Assembly (NCBI GenBank): GCA_903870905.1
Contig: CAIQEU010000009.1
Span: 1-56,206 of the forward strand
DNA length: 56,206 nt
Direction: 5' to 3'
DNA from: an uncultured Actinomycetes bacterium
GTDB taxonomy: Bacteria; Actinomycetota; Acidimicrobiia; Acidimicrobiales; RAAP-2
Shown: positions 1 through 8,603 of the stretch, piece by piece
Layout of the letters: each line of letters opens with the position of its first letter
Numbering within the stretch: position 1 is the stretch's first letter
Position numbers and translations under genes: made by a program
Notes under the pieces: generated by a model
Databases searched by the model: none
Told to the model about the DNA's origin: nothing
Seen by the model: the letters and a program-made list of their open reading frames with translations, nothing else

Positions 1-1020
<1,020 letters not shown>

Positions 1021-1052
1021 GACATGTTCGTGCTCGCTCTGGAGCGCTCAAG

Positions 1053-1071
1053 GGCTGCGATATTCGCAGCC
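1053..1071 (+). other. Hairpin in the 23S-5S spacer
   Basis: GGCTGCGA, loop TAT, TCGCAGCC forms a perfect 8-bp stem in the roughly 100-nt spacer between 23S and 5S. It is probably a pre-rRNA processing structure; no U-tract follows, so it is unlikely to be a terminator. Confidence 0.5.
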
Positions 1072-1123
1072 GCTTGGGGTTCCGGGATTGATCCCTCTGG
1101 GATCTCCCGTTACCCAGCGCAAA

Positions 1124-1241
1124 GTTTCCGGTGGCCATGGCGGTGGGGATACACCCGTTCCCATGCCGAACACGGCAGTTAAGCCCACCAGCGCCGATGG
1201 TACTTGGGGGGAGTCTCCCTGGGAGAGTAGGACGCCGCCGG
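1124..1241 (+). rRNA. rrf: 5S ribosomal RNA
   Basis: The stretch opens GTTTCCGGTGGCCATGGCGG and contains the conserved 5S core CACCCGTTCCCATGCCGAAC, AGTTAAGCCCACCAGCGCC and GATGGTACTTGGGG. Its 3' end (CGCCGCCGGGAT) pairs with the 5' end to close helix I. About 117 nt is normal for bacterial 5S. The exact ends may be off by 1-3 nt. Confidence 0.95.
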
Positions 1242-1251
1242 GATTTCGATA

Positions 1252-1291
1252 GAAGTAGCCCTCTCCTTCGGGAGAGGGCTACTTCGCTTTT
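1252..1291 (+). terminator. Intrinsic terminator of the rRNA operon
   Basis: GAAGTAGCCCTCTCC, loop TTCG, GGAGAGGGCTACTTC is a perfect 15-bp stem closed by a stable tetraloop and followed by GCTTTT. It lies 10 nt after 5S and is the strongest classical terminator in the window. Confidence 0.95.
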
Positions 1292-1347
1292 CCGAGATCA
1301 GCGCTCGGTCTCAGGCTGATTCGGTCTGCGGTCCGCTCATGGTGGCC

Positions 1348-1353
1348 TACAAT
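1348..1353 (+). promoter_or_regulatory. -10 element TACAAT of the TPR protein gene
   Basis: TACAAT ends 6 nt before the ATG at 1360, so transcription should begin at or next to that A. This supports 1360 over the in-frame upstream ATG at 1339, which lies upstream of the -10 element. Confidence 0.65.
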
Positions 1354-1359
1354 GTTGCG

Positions 1360-3123
1360 ATGCCTCGCCCCTCTGACTCTGACCGTTCGCGCCCAAATTC
1401 ACCTTCTGGTCGTCCCTCGGGGCGTCCCGGTGGCGCAGGTCGGTCTGGGTCGTCTGGATCCGGTCGTCCCTCGGCACGACGTGAGGACCAGCGTGGAGAG
1501 CGACCGGCGTCGGCTTCGGGCGAGCGTTCGACCTGGAAGCCTCGAGCTGAGGGTGGTCGGGCATCGGCCCGTCCGAGCTCCGGGCGCCCCGGCGATCGGA
1601 GGGACGGTGCTCGCTCTGGAACTGAGCGGCCCGCTCGCCCGACCCGTGATGGTGGCGATGGGGCAACCTGGCGCCCTCGCCGAGACGATGATCGACCGAG
1701 TGCTCCTCGACCGCGAGCCGAAGGCGGCGCCCGCCCCTACCAGCGTCGTGACGACGATCGCCCACAGCGACCCCGATCAGACGGTGGTGCCCGCCCCTCC
1801 GTCCGAAGAGATGACGACCGTTCAGGAACACCGCGGCCTCGTCCTAGCGGCGAACGCCCCGCTCGCCCGACCCGTGATGGTGGCGATGGGGCAACCTGGC
1901 GCCCTCGCCGTGATGACGATCGCCCACAGCGACCCCGTGCCGATGGTGGCACCCGTCGTCCGGGTGCAGGTCCGCGCCCCGATGGGCTGTCGCGCCCCTA
2001 CCAGCGTCGTGACGATGATCGCCCTCAACGGCCTCGGGCAGAAGGTGCAGGTCGTCCAGCCCCCCGTCGTGACGGCGATCGTCCGTTCACGCCAAGACCC
2101 CGGGCCGAAGGCGGTGCTCGCCCCTACCAGCGTCGTGACGACGATCGCCCACAGCGCCCTCGCCGGGATGATCGTTTCGGTGGAGAACGCGCACCTGAGC
2201 GCCCCTTGCCGAAGGGCTGGGGAGGCGTTGCCCGTCGCGGCGCCTTCCAAGTCAATCGATCCAACGAAGAAGCAGGCCATCCTGGCGTCGTGCAGTCTGG
2301 CGCTCCAGTCGAGGGTCCGCCCGAGCAGGACCAGTGGGTGCGGGTCGACGAGCGGCCATCGAAGCGTGCTGGTCTGACCGGTGACGGGGTTCGTCGAGGC
2401 ACAGGTCGGGAGCGTCCCCTGCCAGCAGATATTGCGGCGACGATCCGCAAGGCAGCCGACACTGCAACCGCGCACCGCCGAGAGGTGCTGGTGAGCTACA
2501 TGCAAGATGCCATGGCTGCCTACGACCGACACCGCTACGGCGAGGCCATTGCCGCGCTTCGCCCGCTCCTCGATGAGGTTCCTGGTGTGGAATCGGTGCG
2601 AGAGATTGCGGGACTCGCGAACTACCGAGGAGGGCGGTGGCGCGATGCTGCCAAGCACTTGGAGGCCTACTTCGAATTGAGTGGCGATCCGCAGTACCTC
2701 CCGGCAGAGATGGACTGCCAGCGGGCCCTCGGGCACCCGCGTTCGGTCAAGAAGCTCTACGACCGGCTCCGCGGCATGTCACCAGAGCCCGATGTGCTGG
2801 CTGAAGCCCGCATTGTCTACGCAGGCGCGCTCGCCGACGCCGGGAACTACACCGAAGCAATTGCGGTGCTCGTCGGCGAGGGTGGCGCCAAGGTGCTCCG
2901 CAATCCCTCAGCTCGGCACATCCGCCAGTGGTACACCTTGGCGGATCTCTACGACCGAGCCGGCGATTTGCCCGCAGCGAGAGAGTGGTTCGGTCGTGTC
3001 TTCCAAGCCGAGCCCGATGCCTACGACGTGCGCGATCGCCTCGAAGCACTCGGGACGGGACGTCCGAAGAAGAACAAGAAGCGTCCGACGGTTCCCGTCT
3101 CGACGAAGAAGCGGGACGAGTAG
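1360..3123 (+). CDS. Low-complexity Arg/Asp/Pro-repeat protein with C-terminal TPR-like domain
   Basis: About 587 aa. Residues ~5-290 are an extreme low-complexity polyampholyte rich in R, D, P and G, built from repeats of the type RRDDDRPQRPR: six RRDDDR cores plus one RRDGDR, some copies nearly identical at DNA level. Residues ~340-560 form a helical tetratricopeptide-like domain with repeated A/Y/G spacing (for example YDRHRYGEAIAAL). The tail is lysine-rich (GRPKKNKKR). ATG 1360 is preferred to ATG 1339 because TACAAT sits 6 nt before it. The TPR part suggests protein-protein contacts; RNA or ribosome association is only a guess from the charged repeats and the neighbouring rRNA operon. 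Function unknown. Confidence 0.85.
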   Translation: MPRPSDSDRSRPNSPSGRPSGRPGGAGRSGSSGSGRPSARREDQRGERPASASGERSTWKPRAEGGRASARPSSGRPGDRRDGARSGTERPARPTRDGGDGATWRPRRDDDRPSAPRPRAEGGARPYQRRDDDRPQRPRSDGGARPSVRRDDDRSGTPRPRPSGERPARPTRDGGDGATWRPRRDDDRPQRPRADGGTRRPGAGPRPDGLSRPYQRRDDDRPQRPRAEGAGRPAPRRDGDRPFTPRPRAEGGARPYQRRDDDRPQRPRRDDRFGGERAPERPLPKGWGGVARRGAFQVNRSNEEAGHPGVVQSGAPVEGPPEQDQWVRVDERPSKRAGLTGDGVRRGTGRERPLPADIAATIRKAADTATAHRREVLVSYMQDAMAAYDRHRYGEAIAALRPLLDEVPGVESVREIAGLANYRGGRWRDAAKHLEAYFELSGDPQYLPAEMDCQRALGHPRSVKKLYDRLRGMSPEPDVLAEARIVYAGALADAGNYTEAIAVLVGEGGAKVLRNPSARHIRQWYTLADLYDRAGDLPAAREWFGRVFQAEPDAYDVRDRLEALGTGRPKKNKKRPTVPVSTKKRDE

Positions 3124-3229
3124 CCCTGCTACGAGTGCGCGCCCCACGCAGCGCGTGCGGGCATGCTCGCTCAGTTGCGTGGGTGATGATGCGGTGATTC
3201 TGGTTCCCCAGATGGGTGGCGATCCTCGC

Positions 3230-3235
3230 TAGATT
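3230..3235 (+). promoter_or_regulatory. -10 element TAGATT of the aldolase gene
   Basis: TAGATT, GAGCAC, then ATG at 3242: a 6-nt gap and no Shine-Dalgarno sequence, so the mRNA is probably leaderless. Confidence 0.65.
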
Positions 3236-3241
3236 GAGCAC

Positions 3242-4291
3242 ATGGATCTCAATCACTTGCTCGGCGCTGAAGCCGAATCGCTCCTCAACTACTCGACCCC
3301 AGCGATCTCAAAAGACCTGCTCACGCTGCCTGGGCCGGACTTCCTCGACGAGGTGTTCTTAGAGAGCGACCGCACGCCCACCGTGCTGCGGAGCCTCGGC
3401 ACGCTCTACAACCATGGACGCCTCGGTGGCACCGGCTACCTGTCAATCCTTCCCGTCGACCAGGGAATTGAGCACTCCGGTGCGGCATCGTTCGCCAAGG
3501 TGCCGAAGTACTTCAACCCCGCGGACCTCTGTGAACTCGCCATTGCCGGTGACTGCTCGGCGATCGCCACCACGCTCGGCGTCCTCAAGTCGGTGTCGCG
3601 ACGCTACGTGCACAAGATGCCGTTCATTGTGAAGCTCAACCACAACGACTGGCTGCACTACCCGAACACCTACGACCAGATCATGTTCTCTTCGGCACAG
3701 CAGGCAGCCGACCTCGGCGCGGTTGGTGTTGGAGCGACGATCTACTTCGGCTCAAAAGAATCGGACCGTCAACTCCAAGAAGTTGCCGCTGCCTTTGAAG
3801 AGGCACACCGCCTCGGCATGTTCACGGTGCTGTGGTGCTACCTGCGCAACCCCGGATTCAAGACCGACGAGGGTGACTTCCACACCTCGGCCGACCTCAC
3901 TGGTCAGGCCAACCACTTGGGCGTCACCATTGGTGCCGACATCATCAAGCAGAAGCAGGCGGAGTCCAACGGTGGCTACAACGCCGTGGGCTTCGGCAAG
4001 ACCGACCCGAAGGTCTACAGCGAACTGACGACGGATCACCCCATCGACCTCACGAGGTGGCAAGTGGTGAACTGCTACGCCGGTCGCATTGGGCTCATCA
4101 ACTCCGGTGGCGAGTCCAAGGGTGACTCCGACTTGGCGCAGGCTGTTCGCACTGCGGTGATCAACAAGCGCGCCGGCGGACAAGGCCTCATCGTGGGTCG
4201 CAAGGCGTTCCAACGCCCGACCGCCGAGGGTGCGGCGCTCATCCACGCGATCCAAGACGTCTACCTCGACCAGAGTGTGACGATCGCGTAA
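3242..4291 (+). CDS. fbaB: Class I fructose-bisphosphate aldolase (DhnA/FbaB type)
   Basis: 349 aa, matching the ~350-aa DhnA/FbaB family of Schiff-base aldolases that interconvert fructose 1,6-bisphosphate with dihydroxyacetone phosphate and glyceraldehyde 3-phosphate in glycolysis/gluconeogenesis. Visible family marks are [10 protein letters not shown] near residue 78, the IGADIIKQK segment near 230-240 holding the likely Schiff-base lysine, and the C-terminal phosphate-binding part ([23 protein letters not shown]). The start is fixed by a -10 hexamer ending 6 nt upstream. It is transcribed alone, followed by a GC-rich hairpin. FbaB is used by analogy; other DhnA-family aldolases exist, but the length and sequence fit fructose-bisphosphate aldolase best. 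Confidence 0.9.
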   Translation: MDLNHLLGAEAESLLNYSTPAISKDLLTLPGPDFLDEVFLESDRTPTVLRSLGTLYNHGRLGGTGYLSILPVDQGIEHSGAASFAKVPKYFNPADLCELAIAGDCSAIATTLGVLKSVSRRYVHKMPFIVKLNHNDWLHYPNTYDQIMFSSAQQAADLGAVGVGATIYFGSKESDRQLQEVAAAFEEAHRLGMFTVLWCYLRNPGFKTDEGDFHTSADLTGQANHLGVTIGADIIKQKQAESNGGYNAVGFGKTDPKVYSELTTDHPIDLTRWQVVNCYAGRIGLINSGGESKGDSDLAQAVRTAVINKRAGGQGLIVGRKAFQRPTAEGAALIHAIQDVYLDQSVTIA

Positions 4292-4303
4292 TTCGTAGCA
4301 AGA

Positions 4304-4328
4304 GCGCCAATCTGGAGAGGTTTGGCGC
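4304..4328 (+). terminator. Possible weak terminator hairpin after fbaB
   Basis: GCGCCAA (4304-4310) and TTGGCGC (4322-4328) form a 7-bp stem with an 11-nt loop, 12 nt after the fbaB stop. There is no U-tract. The right arm overlaps the probable -35 (TTTGGC, 4321-4326) of the next promoter. Confidence 0.4.
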
Positions 4329-4348
4329 CTCGGCACCACAGGTAGGGT
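4321..4348 (+). promoter_or_regulatory. Probable promoter of korAB
   Basis: TTTGGC (4321-4326), 16-nt spacer, TAGGGT (4343-4348). This gives a transcript with a ~60-nt leader containing the GAGAGG ribosome-binding site used by korA. Confidence 0.5.
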
Positions 4349-4416
4349 GGAGCGGCGATATCGCACGTTGGGTTCCATGAGTGCGCGCCAAGGTTCGAGA
4401 TGAGAGGTGGTCAACG

Positions 4417-6282
4417 GTGACGTCGAAGCATGTGGAGCAACTTGACCGGGTGGTGATTCGGTTCGCTGGAGACTCCGGCGACGGCATGCAGTTGACCGGT
4501 GATCGGTTCACCGCAGAGAGCGCGACGCTCGGCAACGACCTCGCCACATTCCCGGACTACCCTGCGGAGATTCGGGCCCCAGCCGGAACGATCGCCGGCG
4601 TGTCGGCGTTCCAAGTAGCGATCTCTGACCATGAGATTTCAACGCCTGGCGACACCCCGAACGTGCTCGTGGCCATGAACCCGGCGGGCCTCAAGGCCAA
4701 CATGGCGGTCATGGAGCGTGGCTCGACGCTCATTGTCAACGTGGACGCGTTCGACGACCGTGCGCTGGCTAAGGCCGGCTACGCCTCAAACCCTCTGACC
4801 GATGGCGCCCTCAACCACTTCACGGTGTACGAGGTCCCGATGACCTCCATCACCCAAGAGGCCTGCAAGGAAGCCGGCGTCAAGCCTCGTGACGCAGAGC
4901 GGTCGAAGAACTTCTTCGCCCTCGGCCTCGTGAGCTGGCTCTACACCCGCCCAACGGAGTCGACCCTCGCCTGGATCCACGCCAAGTTCGGCGGCAAGCC
5001 CCAGGTTGAAGATGCCAACACCCGGGCGTTCCGCGCCGGGTACGACTTCGGTGAAACCGCCGAGCTCTTCGACGCACGCTACGAAGTGCGTCCGTCGACC
5101 TTCGAGGCGGGCGACTACGTCAACGTCTCAGGCAACACGGCGCTGTCATGGGGCCTCATCGCCGCTGGTCAGCTCTCGGGTCTCGAGATCTTCCTCGGCT
5201 CCTACCCAATTACCCCTGCGTCGGACATCTTGCACGAGTTGTCCAAGCGCAAGGAGTTCGGCGTTCGCACCTTCCAAGCCGAAGACGAGATCGCCGGTAT
5301 CGGCACGGCAATCGGGGCAGCCTACGGTGGGTCCCTCGGAGTGACCACGACCTCAGGCCCGGGTTTGGCCCTCAAGGGTGAGGCCCTTGGCTTGGCGGTC
5401 AGCCTGGAACTCCCACTCGTCGTCGTCGACATCCAGCGCGGTGGTCCCTCCACAGGTCTGCCGACCAAGACGGAACAGGCTGACCTGCTCCAGGCGATGT
5501 ACGGCCGTCACGGCGAAGCCCCATTGCCAATCGTCGCTGCGCAGAGCCCAAGTGACTGCTTCGACGCAGCGATCGAGGCCTCTCGGATCGCCATCAAGTA
5601 CCGCACGCCAGTGATCTTGCTCTCCGATGGCTACCTCGGCAACGGCACCGAGCCGTGGAGGCTGCCCGATATATCGACCCTCGCTCCGATCGAGCCCAAC
5701 TTCGCAACGGAGCCCAACCACACGAAGGACGACGGAACACAGGTGTTCTGGCCCTACCTCCGTGACGAAGAGACCCTCGCGCGCCCGTGGGCACCGCCTG
5801 GCTTGGCCGGACTCGAGCACCGCATTGGCGGCCTCGAGAAGGCTGATGGATCGGGCAACGTCTCCTACGACCTCGCCAACCACGAGAAGATGGTGCACCT
5901 GCGAGCGGCCAAGATTGCCGGAATCGCCAAGGACATTGCTCCGCTGGAGGTCGATGACGAGACTGGCGACGCCGAGCTCCTCGTCATTGGATGGGGTTCG
6001 ACCTATGGCTCCATCGCTGCTGGCGTGCAGCGCACCCGTGCCCGCGGCGGCAAGGTTGCTCAAGCGCACCTGCGTCACGTGAACCCCTTCCCAGCCAACT
6101 TGGGCGAGGTGCTGCACCGCTACAAGGCTGTGCTCGTTCCAGAAATGAACATGGGCCAGTTGTCGAAGATGATCCGTGCCGAGTACCTCGTGGACGCCAA
6201 GGCGTTCACCAAGGTGCAGGGAAGTCCGTTCCGTGCCGTGGAAATGGAAGCGGCCATTGCTGAAATGTTGGGAGCCCTCTGA
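4417..6282 (+). CDS. korA: 2-oxoglutarate:ferredoxin oxidoreductase, alpha subunit (gamma-alpha fusion)
   Basis: 621 aa. With KorB it oxidatively decarboxylates 2-oxoglutarate to succinyl-CoA using ferredoxin. The N-terminal gamma-type domain begins VVIRFAGDSGDGMQ (~11-25). The pyrimidine-binding domain starts near 262 with SYPITPASD and holds FQAEDEIAGIG, TTTSGPGLALK and RGGPSTGLPTKTEQ. The C-terminal domain includes HLRHVNPFP and VPEMNMGQLS. GTG 4417 is preferred over GTG 4381 because GAGAGG sits 7-9 nt upstream and the earlier 12 residues look non-homologous. Its stop overlaps the korB ATG by one base. The family resembles the aerobic mycobacterial KorAB. Pyruvate or another 2-oxoacid cannot be excluded as substrate. 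Confidence 0.93.
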   Translation: MTSKHVEQLDRVVIRFAGDSGDGMQLTGDRFTAESATLGNDLATFPDYPAEIRAPAGTIAGVSAFQVAISDHEISTPGDTPNVLVAMNPAGLKANMAVMERGSTLIVNVDAFDDRALAKAGYASNPLTDGALNHFTVYEVPMTSITQEACKEAGVKPRDAERSKNFFALGLVSWLYTRPTESTLAWIHAKFGGKPQVEDANTRAFRAGYDFGETAELFDARYEVRPSTFEAGDYVNVSGNTALSWGLIAAGQLSGLEIFLGSYPITPASDILHELSKRKEFGVRTFQAEDEIAGIGTAIGAAYGGSLGVTTTSGPGLALKGEALGLAVSLELPLVVVDIQRGGPSTGLPTKTEQADLLQAMYGRHGEAPLPIVAAQSPSDCFDAAIEASRIAIKYRTPVILLSDGYLGNGTEPWRLPDISTLAPIEPNFATEPNHTKDDGTQVFWPYLRDEETLARPWAPPGLAGLEHRIGGLEKADGSGNVSYDLANHEKMVHLRAAKIAGIAKDIAPLEVDDETGDAELLVIGWGSTYGSIAAGVQRTRARGGKVAQAHLRHVNPFPANLGEVLHRYKAVLVPEMNMGQLSKMIRAEYLVDAKAFTKVQGSPFRAVEMEAAIAEMLGAL

Positions 6283-7301
6283 TGACCACCGTTGAGATTC
6301 CATTGACCACCCGCAAGGACTGGTCGAGCGACCAGGAGGTGAAGTGGTGCCCTGGTTGTGGTGACTACTCCATCCTCGCCGCCGTGCAGATGCTCATGCC
6401 CGACCTCGGCGTGCGTCGTGAGAACACGGTGTTCGTGTCCGGCATTGGCTGCGCCGCTCGGTTCCCGTACTACATGAACACCTACGGGATGCACTCCATC
6501 CACGGCCGTGCCGCAGCGATTGCCACCGGACTCGCCACCACACGGCCCGACCTCGACGTCTGGGTGGTGGGTGGAGATGGTGACTCGTTGTCAATTGGTG
6601 GAAACCACCTGATCCACGCACTGCGTCGCAACGTGAACCTGCACATTCTCATGTTCAACAACCAGATCTACGGTCTCACCAAGGGTCAGTACTCGCCGAC
6701 CTCTGAAGAGGGCAAGATCACCAAGTCGACGCCGTTCGGTTCACTCGACCACCCGTTCAACCCGGTGAGCTTGGCCATTGGTGCAGAGGCGACCTTCGTT
6801 GCTCGGACCCACGACATGGACCGCGCCCACATGCAGGAGACCTTCCGTCGGGCTCACGCCCACAAGGGGACCTCCTTCGTCGAGGTCTACCAGAACTGCA
6901 ACGTCTTCAACGACGCAGCCTTCGAAGGCATCACGGCCAAGGACAACCGGGCCGAGATGTTGATCGACCTAAAGCACGGTGAGCCAATCCTCTTCGGCGT
7001 CGATGGACACCGTGGGGTCTCCCAGCGTGCCGATGGCTCTCTGGAGATCGTCGAAGTGGCAGAGGTCGGTCTCGACGCCATCCTTCGTCACGACGAGCAC
7101 CGTGAAGACCCAGCGCTTGCTTTTGCCATTTCCCGCTTGAGTTCTGGCCCGACGATGCCAACCCCAGTTGGCGTCTTCCGGGACGTGCAGCGTCAGGAGT
7201 ACGGCGAGGCAATGACCACGCAGGTGGAGCACGCCAAGGCGCAGAAGGCCCCTGACCTGGCGAAGTTGCTGCGGTCGTCTGGCTTCTGGACGGTCGACTG
7301 A
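6282..7301 (+). CDS. korB: 2-oxoglutarate:ferredoxin oxidoreductase, beta subunit
   Basis: 339 aa, the thiamine-diphosphate and iron-sulfur subunit. CPGCGDYS near residues 23-30 gives two cluster cysteines and a third lies in GIGCAARFPYY. The GDGDSLSIGGNH motif (~98-110) is the ThDP/Mg2+ site, followed by NNQIYGLTKGQYSPTS. The ATG overlaps the korA stop (TGATG), so the pair is translationally coupled. No separate delta/ferredoxin subunit gene is adjacent, as is usual for the two-subunit type. A TetR gene starts 6 nt after the stop and may be cotranscribed. Confidence 0.94.
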   Translation: MTTVEIPLTTRKDWSSDQEVKWCPGCGDYSILAAVQMLMPDLGVRRENTVFVSGIGCAARFPYYMNTYGMHSIHGRAAAIATGLATTRPDLDVWVVGGDGDSLSIGGNHLIHALRRNVNLHILMFNNQIYGLTKGQYSPTSEEGKITKSTPFGSLDHPFNPVSLAIGAEATFVARTHDMDRAHMQETFRRAHAHKGTSFVEVYQNCNVFNDAAFEGITAKDNRAEMLIDLKHGEPILFGVDGHRGVSQRADGSLEIVEVAEVGLDAILRHDEHREDPALAFAISRLSSGPTMPTPVGVFRDVQRQEYGEAMTTQVEHAKAQKAPDLAKLLRSSGFWTVD

Positions 7302-7307
7302 GGCCTC

Positions 7308-7877
7308 ATGGCTTCCGAACCTGAGCAGCGGGAGATCATCCTTCAGGCGACCTACGCCTGCATTGCCCGCTGGGGTGTGAAGCGCACCTCCCTCGAAGAC
7401 GCCGCGCGTGAAGCCGGTGTCTCGAGGGCGACGCTGTACCGGTACTTCGGTTCTCGCGAGCAACTGATGAACGCAGTGGTGGCCTGGGAGTACCGTCGCT
7501 TCTTCGAGCGACTCATCGACGACGTGCGCGATGCAGGATCGCTCGCCGAGGTCATGGAGCTCGGCCTTCAATCGGCTCGCAAGGCCATTACCGAGCACGA
7601 GGTGCTCCAGATGGTGCTGCAGACAGAACCGGCGCTGTTAGAGCCGACGTTCTCCGCCATTGGATCGACGACGAGAGATCGAGTGGCGCAGTTCCTCCTG
7701 CCCTACGTGCTGGAGGCGACGCTGGCGCCGGGCCGTGATCCTGAAGCCGTTGCCGACTACTTGGCGCGCATGTTCCTCAGCTACATGGGGGCCCCTGGTC
7801 GCTGGGACCTCACCGAGAGCGACCAAGTGAAGTCGCTCGTTGAGTACGAACTCCTCGGCGGAATTCTGGCGTCGTAG
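7308..7877 (+). CDS. TetR/AcrR-family regulator
   Basis: 189 aa. The N-terminal helix-turn-helix covers ~residues 12-52 (TSLEDAAREAGVSRATLYRYFGSREQL), typical of TetR. The C-terminal helical ligand domain (~60-185) is variable and gives no clue to the inducer. It begins 6 nt after korB with a short TGAGG upstream and is probably the third gene of the kor operon. Another TetR gene of similar layout but different sequence follows, so old duplication is possible. Target genes are unknown. Confidence 0.88.
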   Translation: MASEPEQREIILQATYACIARWGVKRTSLEDAAREAGVSRATLYRYFGSREQLMNAVVAWEYRRFFERLIDDVRDAGSLAEVMELGLQSARKAITEHEVLQMVLQTEPALLEPTFSAIGSTTRDRVAQFLLPYVLEATLAPGRDPEAVADYLARMFLSYMGAPGRWDLTESDQVKSLVEYELLGGILAS

Positions 7878-7916
7878 GGGTAGAGCCGGGGGCCAGGAAC
7901 CTTGGGTCGAGATGTG

Positions 7917-7949
7917 TTGCATTGGAACACATTCAGTTCTATTGTTCCA
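7917..7949 (+). promoter_or_regulatory. Promoter with overlapping palindromic operator
   Basis: TTGCAT (7917-7922), 17-nt spacer, TATTGT (7940-7945) is a well-spaced promoter. An inverted repeat TGGAACA (7923-7929) / TGTTCCA (7943-7949) lies between the boxes and across the -10. A repressor bound there would block polymerase, consistent with autoregulation by the TetR protein encoded 4 nt downstream. Confidence 0.7.
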
Positions 7950-7952
7950 CTC

Positions 7953-8603
7953 ATGGCAACGGTGACCGAAGCGCACGAGACGACGGCTGCGAGCAACCGC
8001 ATGCGGATCATCGACGCCGCGTTGGCCTGCGTCACCCGCTCGGGAACCCGAAAGCTCACGATCGACGACATCGCCAGCCAAGCTGGAGTTTCCCGAGCCA
8101 CGATCTACCGAACCTTCGACGGAGGGCGTGACGCCATCTTGAGCGCCGCCGTTGAGACTGAAGTGGCGCGCTTCTTCTCCACCATGGCAGCGGCGATGGG
8201 TCGGGCCCATGACTTGAGTGAACTCACGGTCACGATGCTCACCGTGTCGGCGACCTACCTCTCGAACCACCAGACGCTCACCTTCCTGCGCAGCCACGAG
8301 CCAGAGACCGTCTTCACGCACCTGACCTTCGGTCGCATCGACGCCACCCTCGAAGCGGCGACGTCCTTCGCTGCGCCATTCTTCGTGCAGTGGCTGGAGC
8401 CTGAAGAGGCGAGTCGGGCGGCCGAACTCGTCGTGCGGATCGTCGTGTCGCATCTCACCGACCCCGACCCAGCGTTTGACCTCCAAGACGTCGCCGCAGT
8501 CACGGCGTTCGTCGATACCTTCGTCGTCGCAGCACTCGTTGCGCCGATGGCACCTCGTTCTCGTCGTATCCAGAAGAAGCAGGAGAAAGGACGGTCGTCA
8601 TGA
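7953..8603 (+). CDS. TetR/AcrR-family regulator of the di-iron protein operon
   Basis: 216 aa from ATG 7953, chosen because the -10 TATTGT ends 7 nt upstream; the alternative start at 7902 lies before the promoter. The helix-turn-helix is near residues 28-62 (LTIDDIASQAGVSRATIYRTF). The rest is a helical ligand-binding domain, ending in a basic tail (RSRRIQKKQEKGR). The stop overlaps the next gene by ATGA, so regulator and di-iron protein form one translationally coupled operon. The palindrome in the promoter is the likely binding site. The ligand is unknown. Confidence 0.88.
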   Translation: MATVTEAHETTAASNRMRIIDAALACVTRSGTRKLTIDDIASQAGVSRATIYRTFDGGRDAILSAAVETEVARFFSTMAAAMGRAHDLSELTVTMLTVSATYLSNHQTLTFLRSHEPETVFTHLTFGRIDATLEAATSFAAPFFVQWLEPEEASRAAELVVRIVVSHLTDPDPAFDLQDVAAVTAFVDTFVVAALVAPMAPRSRRIQKKQEKGRSS

